Source: Tautonia sociabilis (GTDB lineage Bacteria; Planctomycetota; Planctomycetia; Isosphaerales; Isosphaeraceae). Taken from it: a stretch of 64,000 nucleotides of DNA. The notes below the pieces were generated by a model. That model was not told the DNA's origin, did no database searches, and saw only the letters and a list, made by a program, of their open reading frames with translations. Below, in pieces: positions 50,923-61,300 of this stretch (positions within the stretch are counted from its first letter, which is position 1; each line of letters begins with the position of its first letter). The stretch is from the NCBI RefSeq assembly GCF_003977685.1, contig NZ_RYZH01000030.1, forward strand, positions 1 through 64,000, read 5' to 3'. Both the position numbers and the translations under genes were made by a program.

Positions 50923-53298
50923 ATGCGATTGACCCGTTTCGGCAACCGGTACCTGCGAGCGGCCCTCGCCGCGGTGTGGCTGACGCCCGCCGGCTGCCAA
51001 AGAATCCCTTACATCGACCAGTCCAAACCGGTTCCGCACGACCCGATCGCCGCCGTCGCCCACGAGGACCAGGCCATCCGGCAGGCCGCCTTCCTCAGCG
51101 AGCTGCCCGTCCAGCTCCCCGATGTCGCCCCGCCCCGCACCCCCGACAACGCCGAGGCGATGGAGCCCTGGCCAATCACCCTGGAGGAGGCCATCCAGAT
51201 CGGGATGGACAACTCCGAGGTGATCCGAGTCATCTCCCTCGGCGCCCAAGGCATCCCCGTTACCGGCTTCGCCCCCACGCCGCTGAACACCCAGGCCGGC
51301 GCCGCCCTAGGGGCCGGCACCCTGGCCACGGTCTACGATCCGGCCATCCAGGAGACGCAGATCGCCCAGGCCCTCTCTACCTTCGACGCCCAGCTCTCCA
51401 CCCGCCTCTTCTACGAGAGCCGCGACTTCCTGGTGAACAACTCCATCCAGGCTGGCTTCTTCGATCCCGACACCAACGTCTTCGCCCTGGTCCGCCAGCG
51501 TGGGGCCCCCCAGGGAGTGCCCAGCTTCGAGGCCGCCATCTCGAAGCGAACCGCCACCGGGGCCACGTTGCGGGTCGCCAATCAGGTGAACTACACCTAC
51601 GGCAACTCACCGATTCAGACTTTCCCCTCGACTTACACCGCGCAGACCACCCTGCAATTCAGCCAGCCCCTGCTCGGCGGCTCAAACCAGTTCGGACCCA
51701 GCGGCCTGGAGGCCAACCGCGCTCCGATTGTCATCGCCCGCCTGAACGCCGACACCTCCGTCTGGCGGTTTAAAGCCGAGGTCATGGCGATGGTCCGCTC
51801 CATCGAGCAGCAGTACTGGGCCCTGGCTCAGCAGCAGGTGCAGTACTGGAGCCGCCAGCAGGCGGTGCGGCTGGGCGAGGCGATCTTCGAGCGAGAACTG
51901 GAGAAGAAGCGCGTCGGCACCGGCTCGGAGCCCGACGTGGCCGAGGCCGAGGAGCAGCTCCGTCAGTTCCAGCTCGACCTGGTCCAGGCCACCAGCGACC
52001 TGATCACCACCGAGCGGCAATTCCGCGAGCTGCTCGGCCTGCCCCCCTACGACGGCCGCCGGATCGTTCCCGTGAGCGAGCCGACCACCGCCCGGCTCCA
52101 GCCCGACTGGGAATCCAGCCTGGCCCAGATGATCAGCTACCAGCCCGACATCGTCCAGCAGCAGTTGCTCGTCCGGGTCGCCGAGCTGCAACTGCTCCTG
52201 GCCCGCAACCAGTTGCTGCCGGCCCTGAACCTGGACGTGCTCTACCAGTTCAACGGGCTGGGCAAAGACCTTGACAGCGCGTTCGCGGTGATGACCGGAA
52301 AGTCGGTGCTGGCCATCGACCCCATCATCGCCCAGCAGCAGTCCGCCGCGGGCGTCAGCCCGGCCCCGGCGTTCTTCAACAACTTCCAGACCTGGCAGAT
52401 CGGCCTGACCTTCTCCATGCCGATCGGCTTCCGGGGCCCTCTGGCCGAGACGAGGCAGGCCCAATACGCCCTGCTCCGCCAGCGGGCCTTCCTCCAGCAG
52501 ACGGTCCACCAGTCGACCCACGCCCTGGCCCGGTTCTTCGTCGAGGTCGACTCGAACTACAAGCTCCTGAAGGTCGCCGGCCAGCTCCGGGAGGCGGCCG
52601 AGCGCCGGCTTGAGGCCCAGGAAGCGTTCTTCGAGGCCGGCACGATCAACATCGACCGCTACCTCGACGCCGTCAACCGCTGGTCCAACGCCGTCGCCAC
52701 CGAGGCCCAGTTCAAGACCAGCTACAACACCGCCATCGCCGCCCTGGAGGAGGCCAAGGGCACGCTGCTGGCCTACAACAACATCGCCGTGGCCGAGGGC
52801 CCGCAGCCGAGGAAGGCGTACATCCAGGCGATCGACCAGCAGAAGGCCCACCACCGCATCCCGATCCCGCACGACGGCCCGGTCGCCCCCCGGCCGGTGG
52901 TTCACCCGCCGGTCGCCGATCCCGTCGAGCCAATGCCCACGCCCGGCACGTATCAGACCGAGCCGAGCCCCGACTTCCCCGCCCCGTTCGGCACCTTCGG
53001 CCCCCCGTCGCAGCCGGTCGGCCCGACCGTCCCCGTCGGCGACCCGGCGCCGCTGGCCTCGCAGCCGCCGGGCGAGCTCGACCCCGCCATCTCCCGGGCC
53101 GCGGCCCCCGCCGGGCCTCCCCCCGGCTCCGAACCGCTGCACCCCCCGAGCACCCCCGAGCCGACGCCCTCGACCCCCCTCCCTCCCCTCCCGACGCGCT
53201 CGCTTCCCCAGGCTGGCCCCTCCTCAGGCCCAGCCCCGGCCGAGCCGATCCGGGAGACCGCGCCGATCGACCTGCCCCCCCTGCCATCGGGCGGGTGA
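50923..53298 (+). CDS. TolC-family outer-membrane efflux-type lipoprotein with Pro-rich tail
   Basis: 791 aa, long for the family (about 450-550). A lipoprotein signal from the ATG at 50923 (MRLTRFGNRYLRAALAAVWL, TPAGC lipobox, Cys25) is preferred; an ATG at 50896 lacks an RBS. Two helical OEP units are seen: about 60-370 (ITLEEAIQIGMDNSEVIRVI, VGTGSEPDVAEAEEQLRQFQ) and about 400-640 (QPDIVQQQLLVRVAELQLLL, FFEAGTINIDRYLDAVNRWS). A 140-residue Pro-rich tail (PHDGPVAPRPVVHPPVADPV and onward) ends the chain. It forms or partners a trimeric exit duct. No inner-membrane pump genes are adjacent. A strong terminator follows. Confidence 0.85.
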   Translation: MRLTRFGNRYLRAALAAVWLTPAGCQRIPYIDQSKPVPHDPIAAVAHEDQAIRQAAFLSELPVQLPDVAPPRTPDNAEAMEPWPITLEEAIQIGMDNSEVIRVISLGAQGIPVTGFAPTPLNTQAGAALGAGTLATVYDPAIQETQIAQALSTFDAQLSTRLFYESRDFLVNNSIQAGFFDPDTNVFALVRQRGAPQGVPSFEAAISKRTATGATLRVANQVNYTYGNSPIQTFPSTYTAQTTLQFSQPLLGGSNQFGPSGLEANRAPIVIARLNADTSVWRFKAEVMAMVRSIEQQYWALAQQQVQYWSRQQAVRLGEAIFERELEKKRVGTGSEPDVAEAEEQLRQFQLDLVQATSDLITTERQFRELLGLPPYDGRRIVPVSEPTTARLQPDWESSLAQMISYQPDIVQQQLLVRVAELQLLLARNQLLPALNLDVLYQFNGLGKDLDSAFAVMTGKSVLAIDPIIAQQQSAAGVSPAPAFFNNFQTWQIGLTFSMPIGFRGPLAETRQAQYALLRQRAFLQQTVHQSTHALARFFVEVDSNYKLLKVAGQLREAAERRLEAQEAFFEAGTINIDRYLDAVNRWSNAVATEAQFKTSYNTAIAALEEAKGTLLAYNNIAVAEGPQPRKAYIQAIDQQKAHHRIPIPHDGPVAPRPVVHPPVADPVEPMPTPGTYQTEPSPDFPAPFGTFGPPSQPVGPTVPVGDPAPLASQPPGELDPAISRAAAPAGPPPGSEPLHPPSTPEPTPSTPLPPLPTRSLPQAGPSSGPAPAEPIRETAPIDLPPLPSGG

Positions 53299-53328
53299 TC
53301 GGTCCCCGTTGCTTCGCTTCCCTTCTCC

Positions 53329-53360
53329 GGGGGAGGGCCTGTCGAGCCAGGCCCTCCCCC
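53329..53360 (+). terminator. strong hairpin terminator of the TolC-like gene
   Basis: GGGGGAGGGCCTG-TCGAGC-CAGGCCCTCCCCC: a perfect 13-bp stem with a 6-base loop, followed by TCGTTGGTT, 30 bases beyond the stop. Confidence 0.7.
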
Positions 53361-53571
53361 TCGTTGGTTCGCCTCGCCGGACCCGGCACGACGAGGCGAT
53401 TCGGCGAGCCGGGAACAGAAATCGCCATCCTGGCATCCACCCGCCCCTCCGGCTTCGATTCGGGAGAATCACGCTCAGCCTCCGCTGGGACGGCCGTTCG
53501 CACTGGGCCCAATTCCGGTACGGCTCGATCGAGGACTGCTTCGGTGCGATGCGAGGGGATGTCGTCGTGAT

Positions 53572-53799
53572 CGCACCCTCGTCGATCCCGCCCAGGGGCC
53601 GCCCATCCCAAGGAAGGTCATCCTCGAGAACTCCTCCTCGCGGGATGTCATCGGGCTGACGAACCTGACCCTCGGCGAGGCGCCCCCGGCATGGGAGTTC
53701 ACGCTCTCGGCCTTCGGGCTCCCCGAGGTCCTCGATCCCCCCAGGCGGGCCGAGGGCTGGGCGCGGTGTCCTGGTTCTTCGCCCTGGCGTCGGCGTTGA
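53572..53799 (+). pseudogene. fragment of an unrecognised secreted-protein C-terminus
   Basis: This frame reads RTLVDPAQGPPIPRKVIL, then PPAWEFTLSAFGLPEVLDPP before a stop. The 'FxLSAFGLPEP' pattern, followed by a membrane helix, is one I recall from hypothetical Isosphaeraceae proteins; here the helix continues only in a neighbouring frame (LGAVSWFFALASALRPERRR). A frameshift and a missing start mark it as a remnant. Identity rests on memory, not a search. Confidence 0.4.
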
Positions 53800-53826
53800 G
53801 GCCCGAGCGGCGGCGCGGCGGCCGGG

Positions 53827-54057
53827 GAGTCCCATTGCTTCGCCTCCTTGAGCATGCATCCCGGGGGGATCAACGCCCTGATGGCGGACGGCTCGGTCCG
53901 CTTCGTGACCGATTCGATCCAATCCTGGCCGTTCGAGCCGATCAACGGCGAGCCGGTCGGCGCCCGAGGCCATTCGGAAGCGTGGTGGGAGGAGACGCCG
54001 ATGCCAGGCGTCAGGCAGACTCAAGCCGGTCGAAAGGCGGTTGTCGCCGAGGCCTTC
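53827..54057 (+). pseudogene. 3' fragment of a DUF1559 gene
   Basis: The frame reads ESHCFASLSMHPGGINALMA, DGSVRFVTDSIQSWPFEPIN and GEPVGARGHSEAWWEETPMP, and ends VVAEAF. This is the closing segment of DUF1559 proteins (compare FGDGSVRFLKET and GEVISADQF in the gene at 17566). The pilin-like N-terminus and most of the body are absent, and the terminal stop is lost. Confidence 0.7.
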
Positions 54058-54225
54058 TCATCTCGACGACCTTGCTCCGATGCCGTCTGCCCTCGGTTGA
54101 CCGCCTCCCCCCGGCCCGGCGATGATACAGCGCCCGCGTCGGCCGGACGTCACGTCGCGTCGTGACGGAGTCGCCGCGGTTGACGGACTCCCTTCCACCA
54201 GATCCGCGGAGAGGAGGCGATCGCC

Positions 54226-55461
54226 ATGCTCGCTCACTGCGACGGCAGCCGGAGACGGTTCCTGAAGACCACGGCGGCGACGGGAGCGGCCCTCGCCTCC
54301 GCCCCGGCCTCCCGAGCGTTCGGCCAGGACGCCGACGGCGCGCAGCCGAAGGTCCCGCTCGTGACCCTGGGCAAGACCGGACAGAAGGTCACCAAGCTCG
54401 GCATGGGGTCGAGCTGGCCCGTCTCCCCGAGCTTCGTCCAGGCGGCGCTGCTCTCCGGGGTCCGCTACATCGACACGTCCGAGTCCTACGAGAACACCCG
54501 AGCCGAGCAGACCATCGGCCAGGTCCTCGAGCGCACCGGCTTGCGCAAGGATGTCTACCTCGTCACCAAGTGCAACCGCTACCGGGGAGTCGCGGACCCC
54601 GCGCCGGTCTTCGAGAAGCAGCTGGACGCCAGCCTCGAGCGGCTGCGGACCGATTACGTCGATGCCTACTTCATCCACGGCATCTCCGGCCAGGATATGA
54701 GCCTGCTCACCGACCCCGCGGTCAAGCAGACCTTTGAGCGGCTCAAGGCCGCCGGCAAGCTGAGGTTCGTCGGCTTCTCCTGCCACGACGCGCTGCTGCC
54801 CGAACTGCTGGAGAAGGCCGCCGAGGTCGGCTGGATCGACCACGTGATGATCCAGTACAACTTCCGGGCCGTCGACCACGACAAGCTCCAGCGCGCCATC
54901 GACGCCGCCTCCAAGGCCAACATCGGCCTGGTCGCCATGAAGACCCAGCGTGGCGCCGACGCGGTCATCGAGGCGATCGACAACGACGGCGCCTTGTATC
55001 AATCCGACCAGGCCCTCAAGCGGATGCGAGAGGCGGGCATCAAGAAGCAAGTCGCCGCCATCAAGGCCGCCTGGGCCGACGACCGGATGCAGGTCGTCGT
55101 CTCCGAGATGGTGAACTTCTCCGACCTCCGCGAGAACATCGCCGCGGCCAACGAGCCCCTGACCGTCAAGGAGGCCCGCCTGCTGGAGGATCACCGCCGC
55201 CAGACGGCCCACCTCTACTGCCACGGCTGCGGCCACCTCTGCGAGACCGCCGCCAAGGGGGTCCCCGTGGCCACGGTCCTCCGCTACCTCCGCTACTACG
55301 CCGCCTACGGCAAGCGTCAGGAGGCCCGGGCCCTGTACCAGGCCCTCCCTCTCCAGGCCCGCGACCTCGCCGCCGCCGACCTCGCCGCCGCCGAGCGTGC
55401 CTGCCCCCACGGCCTGCCCGTCGTCGACCTCGTCCACACGGCCGACCGGCACCTGAGCTGA
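54226..55461 (+). CDS. Tat-exported aldo/keto reductase with C-terminal Cys cluster
   Basis: 411 aa. The Tat signal is SRRRFLKTTAATGAALASAP. The aldo/keto reductase barrel covers about residues 45-300: VRYIDTSESYENTRAEQTIG (catalytic Asp and Tyr), VYLVTKCNR (Lys), DAYFIHGISG (His-bearing strand) and GKLRFVGFSCHD. The C-terminal 85 residues carry Cys in CHGCGHLCE and later ERACPHGLPV, reminiscent of the 4Fe-4S tail of other AKR-ferredoxin-like proteins, although only four Cys are in the right area. It is probably a periplasmic oxidoreductase. The ATG has a GGAGAGGAGG box. Confidence 0.87.
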   Translation: MLAHCDGSRRRFLKTTAATGAALASAPASRAFGQDADGAQPKVPLVTLGKTGQKVTKLGMGSSWPVSPSFVQAALLSGVRYIDTSESYENTRAEQTIGQVLERTGLRKDVYLVTKCNRYRGVADPAPVFEKQLDASLERLRTDYVDAYFIHGISGQDMSLLTDPAVKQTFERLKAAGKLRFVGFSCHDALLPELLEKAAEVGWIDHVMIQYNFRAVDHDKLQRAIDAASKANIGLVAMKTQRGADAVIEAIDNDGALYQSDQALKRMREAGIKKQVAAIKAAWADDRMQVVVSEMVNFSDLRENIAAANEPLTVKEARLLEDHRRQTAHLYCHGCGHLCETAAKGVPVATVLRYLRYYAAYGKRQEARALYQALPLQARDLAAADLAAAERACPHGLPVVDLVHTADRHLS

Positions 55462-55502
55462 TCGACCGATGGCCGAGAAATGAGGGCGAATGATGAATGA
55501 TG

Positions 55503-55545
55503 AATGACGGATGGCGGGGCGGGACCGCGTCCCGGCTCCGTCATT
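55503..55545. terminator. bidirectional hairpin between convergent genes
   Basis: Outer stem AATGACGGA (55503-55511) with TCCGTCATT (55537-55545); inner stem GGGAC-CGC-GTCCC. It lies between the aldo/keto reductase stop and the sulfatase stop. A short GAATGAT tandem precedes it. Confidence 0.6.
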
Positions 55546-55578
55546 CGCCATCCTTGCATCGCATCAGCCTCCCGCCCT

Positions 55579-56970
55579 TCATTCCCCGGGCTTCCCCTCC
55601 CCCGGCGGCTGCCACGGCACCCGTCCCGCCTGCTGGGCATGCCGCATGATCGCCCGAGCGAGCTCGGAGGCCATCTCCCGCCGCTCCGCCGCCAGGTCAT
55701 GCCGCTCCCTCGGATCCTCGTCCAGGTTGTAGAGCTGGAACGGCTCGAACGGCTCGTTCTGGACCAGCTTCCAGGGGCCCCGGCGCGCCGCGTAAGACTC
55801 CTGGCCGAGGTAGCGCGGTCCCCCCTCTCGGCGGACCCAGAACAGCAGCCGATCGTCGCCGCCGCCGCCGCCGTCGCGGCCGAGCAGGGTCGGCACGAGC
55901 GATCCGCCGTCGATCGGGTCGGGGATGGGCACCCCGGCCAGCTCGCAGATCGTCGGCACCAGGTCCATCGACAGCACCACCCGATCCGAGCTCGAACCCG
56001 GTGCGATCCTCCCCGGCCAGCTCGCGGCCATCGGCACGCGGATGCCCCCCTCGTACAGGTCCCCCTTGCCTCCCCGGTACGGGCCGACCCGGGCGCCGAC
56101 GCTCAACTGCCCGCCGTTGTCGCTGGCGAAGATCACCAGCGTGTTCTCTCGCTGGCCGTTGGCCTCCAGCGCCTGCAGCACCCGGCCGATGCCGTCGTCC
56201 AGGTGCTCGATCAGCGCCACCAGCTTCGCCCTCGCCTCGTCGATCCCCGGCTCCCGGCGCCGGACCCGATCCAGCCAGGCCTCCGGGGGCTGGATCGGCG
56301 TGTGCGGCGCGTTGTAGGCCAGGTAGAGGAAGAACGGCCGGTCGTCCCCCTTGCGGGAGTCGAGGTAGTCGATCGCCCACTCCGAGAACAGGTCGGTGGC
56401 GTGCCCCTCGGGGTCGATCTCCTCGTCTCCCAATCGCATGTAATTGATGCCGTGGCGGCGATGGGTGAAATAGTCATCCATCATGTCGCCGAGGAAGCCT
56501 TTGAATTCGTCGAATCCCCGCTCGGTCGGCGTGTTGGGCGACTCCAGGCCCAGGTGCCATTTGCCGACGATCGCCGAGTGGTATCCCGCCGCCTTGAGCC
56601 GATCGGGCAGCAGCGGGGCGCCCGGGTCGAGGTAGCCGAAGTTTTGCTCCGGGTGCGTCCGGATCACTCCCGGCACGCCGACGACGTCCGGATAGCGCCC
56701 CGAGAGCAACGCCGCCCGGGTCGGCGAGCAGACCGGGCAGTTCGCATACGCATTCTCGAAGCGCAGGCCCGAGGCCACCAGCGCGTCGATGTTCGGCGTC
56801 TTGAGGTCGGGCGCCCCGGAGCTCGACAGGTCGCCGAAGCCCAGGTCGTCCACCAGGATCACCAGCACATTCGGCCGCTCGGCAGGGGCGGCGAGCGACA
56901 TGCCGAACGTCCCGAGGGCGACCAGGCACGGGACGGCCAGGCAGCAGAGCAGTCGATAGGGCACGCGCAT
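55579..56970 (-). CDS. formylglycine-dependent sulfatase
   Basis: 463 aa, secreted (signal RLLCCLAVPCLVALGTFGMS). Alkaline-phosphatase superfamily: metal site VLVILVDDLGFGDLSSSG, then the sulfatase signature CPVCSPTRAALLSGR, where Cys in C-S-P-T-R becomes formylglycine. Other metal and substrate elements are SAIVGKWHLGLES and FASDNGGQ. The substrate is likely a sulfated polysaccharide, as expected for planctomycetes. No sulfatase-maturase gene is nearby. It follows the phosphatase gene at 57043-58035 on the same strand with a 72-base gap. Confidence 0.94.
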   Translation of the reverse strand: MRVPYRLLCCLAVPCLVALGTFGMSLAAPAERPNVLVILVDDLGFGDLSSSGAPDLKTPNIDALVASGLRFENAYANCPVCSPTRAALLSGRYPDVVGVPGVIRTHPEQNFGYLDPGAPLLPDRLKAAGYHSAIVGKWHLGLESPNTPTERGFDEFKGFLGDMMDDYFTHRRHGINYMRLGDEEIDPEGHATDLFSEWAIDYLDSRKGDDRPFFLYLAYNAPHTPIQPPEAWLDRVRRREPGIDEARAKLVALIEHLDDGIGRVLQALEANGQRENTLVIFASDNGGQLSVGARVGPYRGGKGDLYEGGIRVPMAASWPGRIAPGSSSDRVVLSMDLVPTICELAGVPIPDPIDGGSLVPTLLGRDGGGGGDDRLLFWVRREGGPRYLGQESYAARRGPWKLVQNEPFEPFQLYNLDEDPRERHDLAAERREMASELARAIMRHAQQAGRVPWQPPGEGKPGE

Positions 56971-57042
56971 CGTCGTCCTCGATCGGTTCCGGATCGGATC
57001 GGAGCGGAGCGAATCGGGAGCGGAGGGCAGGGGGGGGCGCGC

Positions 57043-58035
57043 TCAGCCCTTCAGGGCGTCGAGCACCCGCTGGTGAAGCCGTCCGTTGGTGGCGATGACG
57101 CCCCGGTTCTCGGCCAGGGTCGAGCCCCGGGTGAAGTCGAGCGGCTTGCCGTCGACGTCGGTCACGGTGCCTCCGGCCTCGGTCACGATCAGGGCGCCGG
57201 CGGCGTGGTCCCAGATCTTCTCCCGGTAGTCGGCCCGGGTCGGCAGGCGGAGGTACACGTCGGCCGCTCCGGAGGCCACCGTCGCGTACTTCGCCTGGCT
57301 GTCCAGCCGGACGGGAGGCTCGGTGATCCCCAGCCGGGCCGCCACGGCGGCCGACTCGTTGTGCGCGCTGTGCCCGGATTCAACCGATTCACAGAGCCTG
57401 GCCCGCGTCGGGTCGTCGCGATCCGAGGTGTGGATGGGCCGCTCCTCGTCCTCCACCTCCAGTGGCCGGACCGTCGCCCCGGCTCCCCGAACCGCCAGGA
57501 AGACCGCCCCCACCGGCCCGACCGCCGACCGAGACTGCTCCAGGTTCGGGCAGGCCAGCGCCGCCACCTCCACCTGGCCGTCGACGATCAGCGCCAGCGC
57601 GATGGCGTACTGTTCTCCTCGGAGGAATCCCTTGGTGCCGTCGATCGGGTCCAGTGTCCAGAACCGGCCGGTGAAGCGGTCAAGATTGCCCAGGTCGATC
57701 CAGCCGATCGCCGAGTCGGCGTCGGTGCCGGGCCGGATCGCGGCGACCTCGGCGGCCACTCGGTCTCGGACGGCGGCGTTCTCGGGCTTCCTCAGGTCGG
57801 CCGCGTCCTCCTCGGCCATGATCGGGTCGTCGGGGAACTCGGCGGCGAGGGTGGCGCAGATCAGCGCCTGGCTGCCGAAGTCGGCCACGGTCACCGGGCT
57901 CAGGTCGCTCTTGGCAACCGAGTCCGGCCCGTACTTGCCCCGGACGGCCCGGCAGATCCGGGCGGCCTCGATGACGGCCCGGGCGGCGACCGCCCGCTCT
58001 CGATCGAAGGGATGACTCACGGTGCGACGGTCCAT
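57043..58035 (-). CDS. cysQ: 3'(2'),5'-bisphosphate nucleotidase (CysQ/Hal2-like)
   Basis: 330 aa lithium-sensitive phosphatase fold. The metal sites are visible: PIMAEEDAADL (Glu), TLDPIDGTKGFLRGEQYAIA (D-P-I-D-G-T, motif A) and KIWDHAAGALIVTEAGG (W-D-x-A-A-G, motif B). It hydrolyses PAP to AMP, relieving sulfotransfer inhibition; inositol monophosphatase activity is an alternative. The large insert near residues 180-240 and TDADSAIGWID are in line with eukaryote-like Hal2 forms. Next to a sulfatase, a sulfur-metabolism link is plausible but not proven. Confidence 0.88.
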   Translation of the reverse strand: MDRRTVSHPFDRERAVAARAVIEAARICRAVRGKYGPDSVAKSDLSPVTVADFGSQALICATLAAEFPDDPIMAEEDAADLRKPENAAVRDRVAAEVAAIRPGTDADSAIGWIDLGNLDRFTGRFWTLDPIDGTKGFLRGEQYAIALALIVDGQVEVAALACPNLEQSRSAVGPVGAVFLAVRGAGATVRPLEVEDEERPIHTSDRDDPTRARLCESVESGHSAHNESAAVAARLGITEPPVRLDSQAKYATVASGAADVYLRLPTRADYREKIWDHAAGALIVTEAGGTVTDVDGKPLDFTRGSTLAENRGVIATNGRLHQRVLDALKG

Positions 58036-58341
58036 TCTCGGCGGCAGGGGAGGGAAGGGTCTGCGGATCGTCGCCTAGGCTAGTCGTTCCCCGCCCGCTC
58101 GACAAGCCGCGCCGAGGGGCCCAACCGAGTGAACCAAGCCGAGCCGACGACGGCGCCCGATCCCGTACCATAGGCCACCGGAGGCCTTGCGCGTCGTGGG
58201 ATCGCCCCGGAGCGGGGGACGCCGGGGCCCTCTCCCGGGCGAGGGGCATGCGGACCCGCCCTTTACGGCGATGCATCATCCCAGGACAATACACGAGCGG
58301 CCTGCCCGCCGGGCCGGCACGCGAGCTGGCCGGGGAGCGCG
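58036..58341. other. divergent promoter region
   Basis: 306 bases between the CysQ-like gene and the 1486-residue protein gene. No gene is seen. A CCTAGGCTAG palindrome-like piece at 58076-58085 and an A+T-rich patch near 58285 are the only features noted; promoter hexamers are not clear. Confidence 0.3.
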
Positions 58342-61300
58342 ATGGTGAACGACCCGATCGAGTGGCAGGAGTCCTGGCTCGGCCGGGCGGCCGAGTTGCT
58401 GCGTCGAGACGGCCCGGGGGACCTCCCGAAGCTTCTCCGAGCCATCCACGAGGGGGTCCGGCTCCGCCGAAGGCTCGACGAGCTCGCCCCGGATCCGGTC
58501 CGTCCCGGCCACCCCGAGCTGGACGACCTGCTCGAGCGGCTCCAGGACGAGGCCTCGGCCCGCCTCTCGAGGCTCGATCGCGCCGCCGGGCTCGACCCGA
58601 TGCTCGCCGCCTCCACCGCCCGCCGGCTTCGGTCCGACCAGGCCTATCTCGACGCCCTGCTCACCCGCCCCTCCCCCGACCCTCTCCGCCAGGCCGCCCT
58701 GCTCGATCGAGTCCGGCGCGACCTGCCCTGGCTCTCCGAGCTGGTCGCGCTGGTCGACGGCGGCGTTCCCACCCACCCGGCCGTCTCGGCCCGGATCGAG
58801 CTCGACCGCCTGGAGGACGCCCTTCGCCAGGACGGCGACCCGGCCCTGGCGCCGAAACGCCTCGAGCTGTATTCCCGGGCCGAGGAGCTCCGGCGATCCT
58901 TGCTGGAGAACCGGATCGAGCGGATCCTCCGCCGTCCGATCCCCGACGCCGACCCCTCGGAGCTCTGGGCCCGCCGCTTCCTGCTCTCCCGGCTCCAGGC
59001 CGAGCTCCAGGCCGCGATCGGCGACATCGATGCCCCCCCCACCCCCGGGGCCGATCCCGACTCCCCTCCCGATCGCCGCCAGGTTGCCGCGCTGGAACAC
59101 CGCCGGGCCGCCCTGGCCGCCGCCGCCTCCGACCGGCTCCGATCGCTCTCCCCCGAGGCCGCCGAGGGGGCCTGGGACGAGCTGCTCGCCGTTGCCCGGG
59201 GAGAGTCGAACGAGCTGATCTCGGTTCTGGAGGAGGTTGATTCCTCCCTGGCGGTCCGCCTGCTCGAACGCTCCCGGGAGGACATGGCGCGGCTCCGGGA
59301 CGACTGCGAGGCCGGCATGCGCCTCGCCGCCGAGTCAGGCTCGGGATCCCACCGCGTCAACCACCTCCGCCGCGTGGCCCGACGCTTCGGCCGGATGTCT
59401 CGAACCGCCCGCAACGAGTGGCAGGAGAAGCTCCTCTCCCACCGCCTGGCGGCCCGATTCGGTCCGAGGTTCCAGAAGCGGCTCGACGGCCTGATCCTGG
59501 TGCTGATCCTCGTGCTGACGGCCCTGATCGTCGTTGAGACGATCATGTCCAACGCCGGGACGCTCTCCCTCGGCGCCGAGGCCGTCTTCGCCTGGTCCGA
59601 CCTGGCGATCTGCGCCGTCTTCCTGTTCGAGCTGGGGCTGAAGCTCGCCTTCGCCCCGATGCGGGCGCTGTTCCTCCGCCGCCACTTCCTGCTCGACCTG
59701 CTGCCGTCGATTCCCTTCGGATTCCTCGCCTTCGCCCTGGCCGGGCCGGCCGAGGCCGCCGGGATCGCCTGGATCCGGATCGTGCGCATCCCCCGGCTGA
59801 TCCGGTATGTCCGGCTGCTCCGCCCGGTGATCCGCTTCGTCCGCCTGTTCATCTTCTTCTTCCGGTTCACCGACCGGCTGGTCCGCCGCTACGCCCGCGT
59901 CTTCAACCGCAACATCATCCTGTTCGAGCCGAAGGCCGAGCGCGACGAGCAGACCCGCAACCACCACCTGCTCTACGTCCTCCGCCGCAACTTCGAGCGC
60001 CGAGCCCCCGAGCACTTCGCCCGGCTCGACGCGGCCCAGCGCATCGCTCTGGCCGAGGCCGGCCTGGAGGACCTCCGCCGCCAGGTGGCCGAGATCCCCG
60101 CGGCCGACTACTCCGAGCGCGTCGAGGACGAGGTCAAAGACATCCCCGTCGAGGAGGTCGTCGAGCGGCTCATCGAGATGACCCCCGAGGAGCTGGTCGA
60201 GCAGATGGGCTCGACCTTCGTCGCCTCGATCGACCGCTATCTCCAGCTCTTCGACGTGCCGATCGTCCGTAACCTGCCCGTCATCCGCACCGTTCTGGAG
60301 CACCGCCGCAAGGGCCCGGCCGAGGCCGCCGCCCTGGCCGCCAACTATCTTGGCTTCGCCATGCAGCGGGCGCTGGACGTGATCTACTACGTCGCCGATC
60401 TCCAGGCCACCGTCTCCCCGCCGCTGTTTCTGGACAAGCTCGGCCGGACCATCGTCAACGCCACCCGTCGCCCGGCCATCCGGCTCCTGAGCTTCGGGAT
60501 CTCCTTCGCGGCCCTGTACCTGCTGGTCGCCCTCCTCGTGCCGTCGGGAGACGCGGTCGTCGCTCCCGTCGAGGGAGAGCGGCCGGACGTCGGCCTGTTG
60601 CACGCCTTCGGCCTCTGGCTGAGGGGCGTGCTCGGCTGGTTCGCCGGCAAGCTCGGCCTGCCGGTGATCGTCATCGGCGTGGTCTGCTTCGTCCTCATGC
60701 AGATCGGCGGCTGGTTCCGCCGCATCGCCAACCAGGCGGCCGAATTCTGCGAGCGGGTCGTCGAGGCCCAGTTCTCCGCCCAGACCAAGCTCTTGAAGCT
60801 CCGGCGCAAGAGCCGAGACATGCGGTTCCTCGCCGAGCGGGTCACCGTCCCCGAGATCCTCCTGCGCGGCTCCGACGACCTCGACGCCGGCCCCGACCTC
60901 GACCTCGACCTCGACCTCGACGCCGACGCCCACTCCGCCCCGGCCTCCTCCCTCCCGGCCCGCCGCAACGGCGACGGCCGCCCGTCGGGCGTCTCGACCG
61001 ACGGCGACGCCCCGGTCGTCATCGATCACGACGACTTCGGCCTCGACCTCGACGCCCGCCTGAAGTCCTCCGAAACCGACTTCCTGCACACGCTGAAGCT
61101 GCTCTATCAGGACTACCTCGACGGCTCTCCCTTCCATCGCAACGACACGAAGGCCTCCACCCAGCTCCTCGGCAGCCTCGCCCTGCGGAACCTGAGCCTG
61201 AGCAACCTGCCGTTCTTCCTCCGAGGACGCCGCCGGCTCGACCGCCTCGACCTCAACCGAGCCGCCGCCAGCCTCCTCGGCGGGCCGTACCTGTGGTTCG

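Larger units (their letters stand above)
53361..54225. other. remnant-rich intergenic stretch
   Basis: 865 bases with no intact gene. It holds two decayed coding pieces (53572-53799 and 53827-54057) and possibly a third in another frame just upstream (about 53460-53600, RYGSIEDCFGAMRGDVVVIA). The bases from 54058 to 54225 contain only the aldo/keto reductase leader. Confidence 0.5.
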
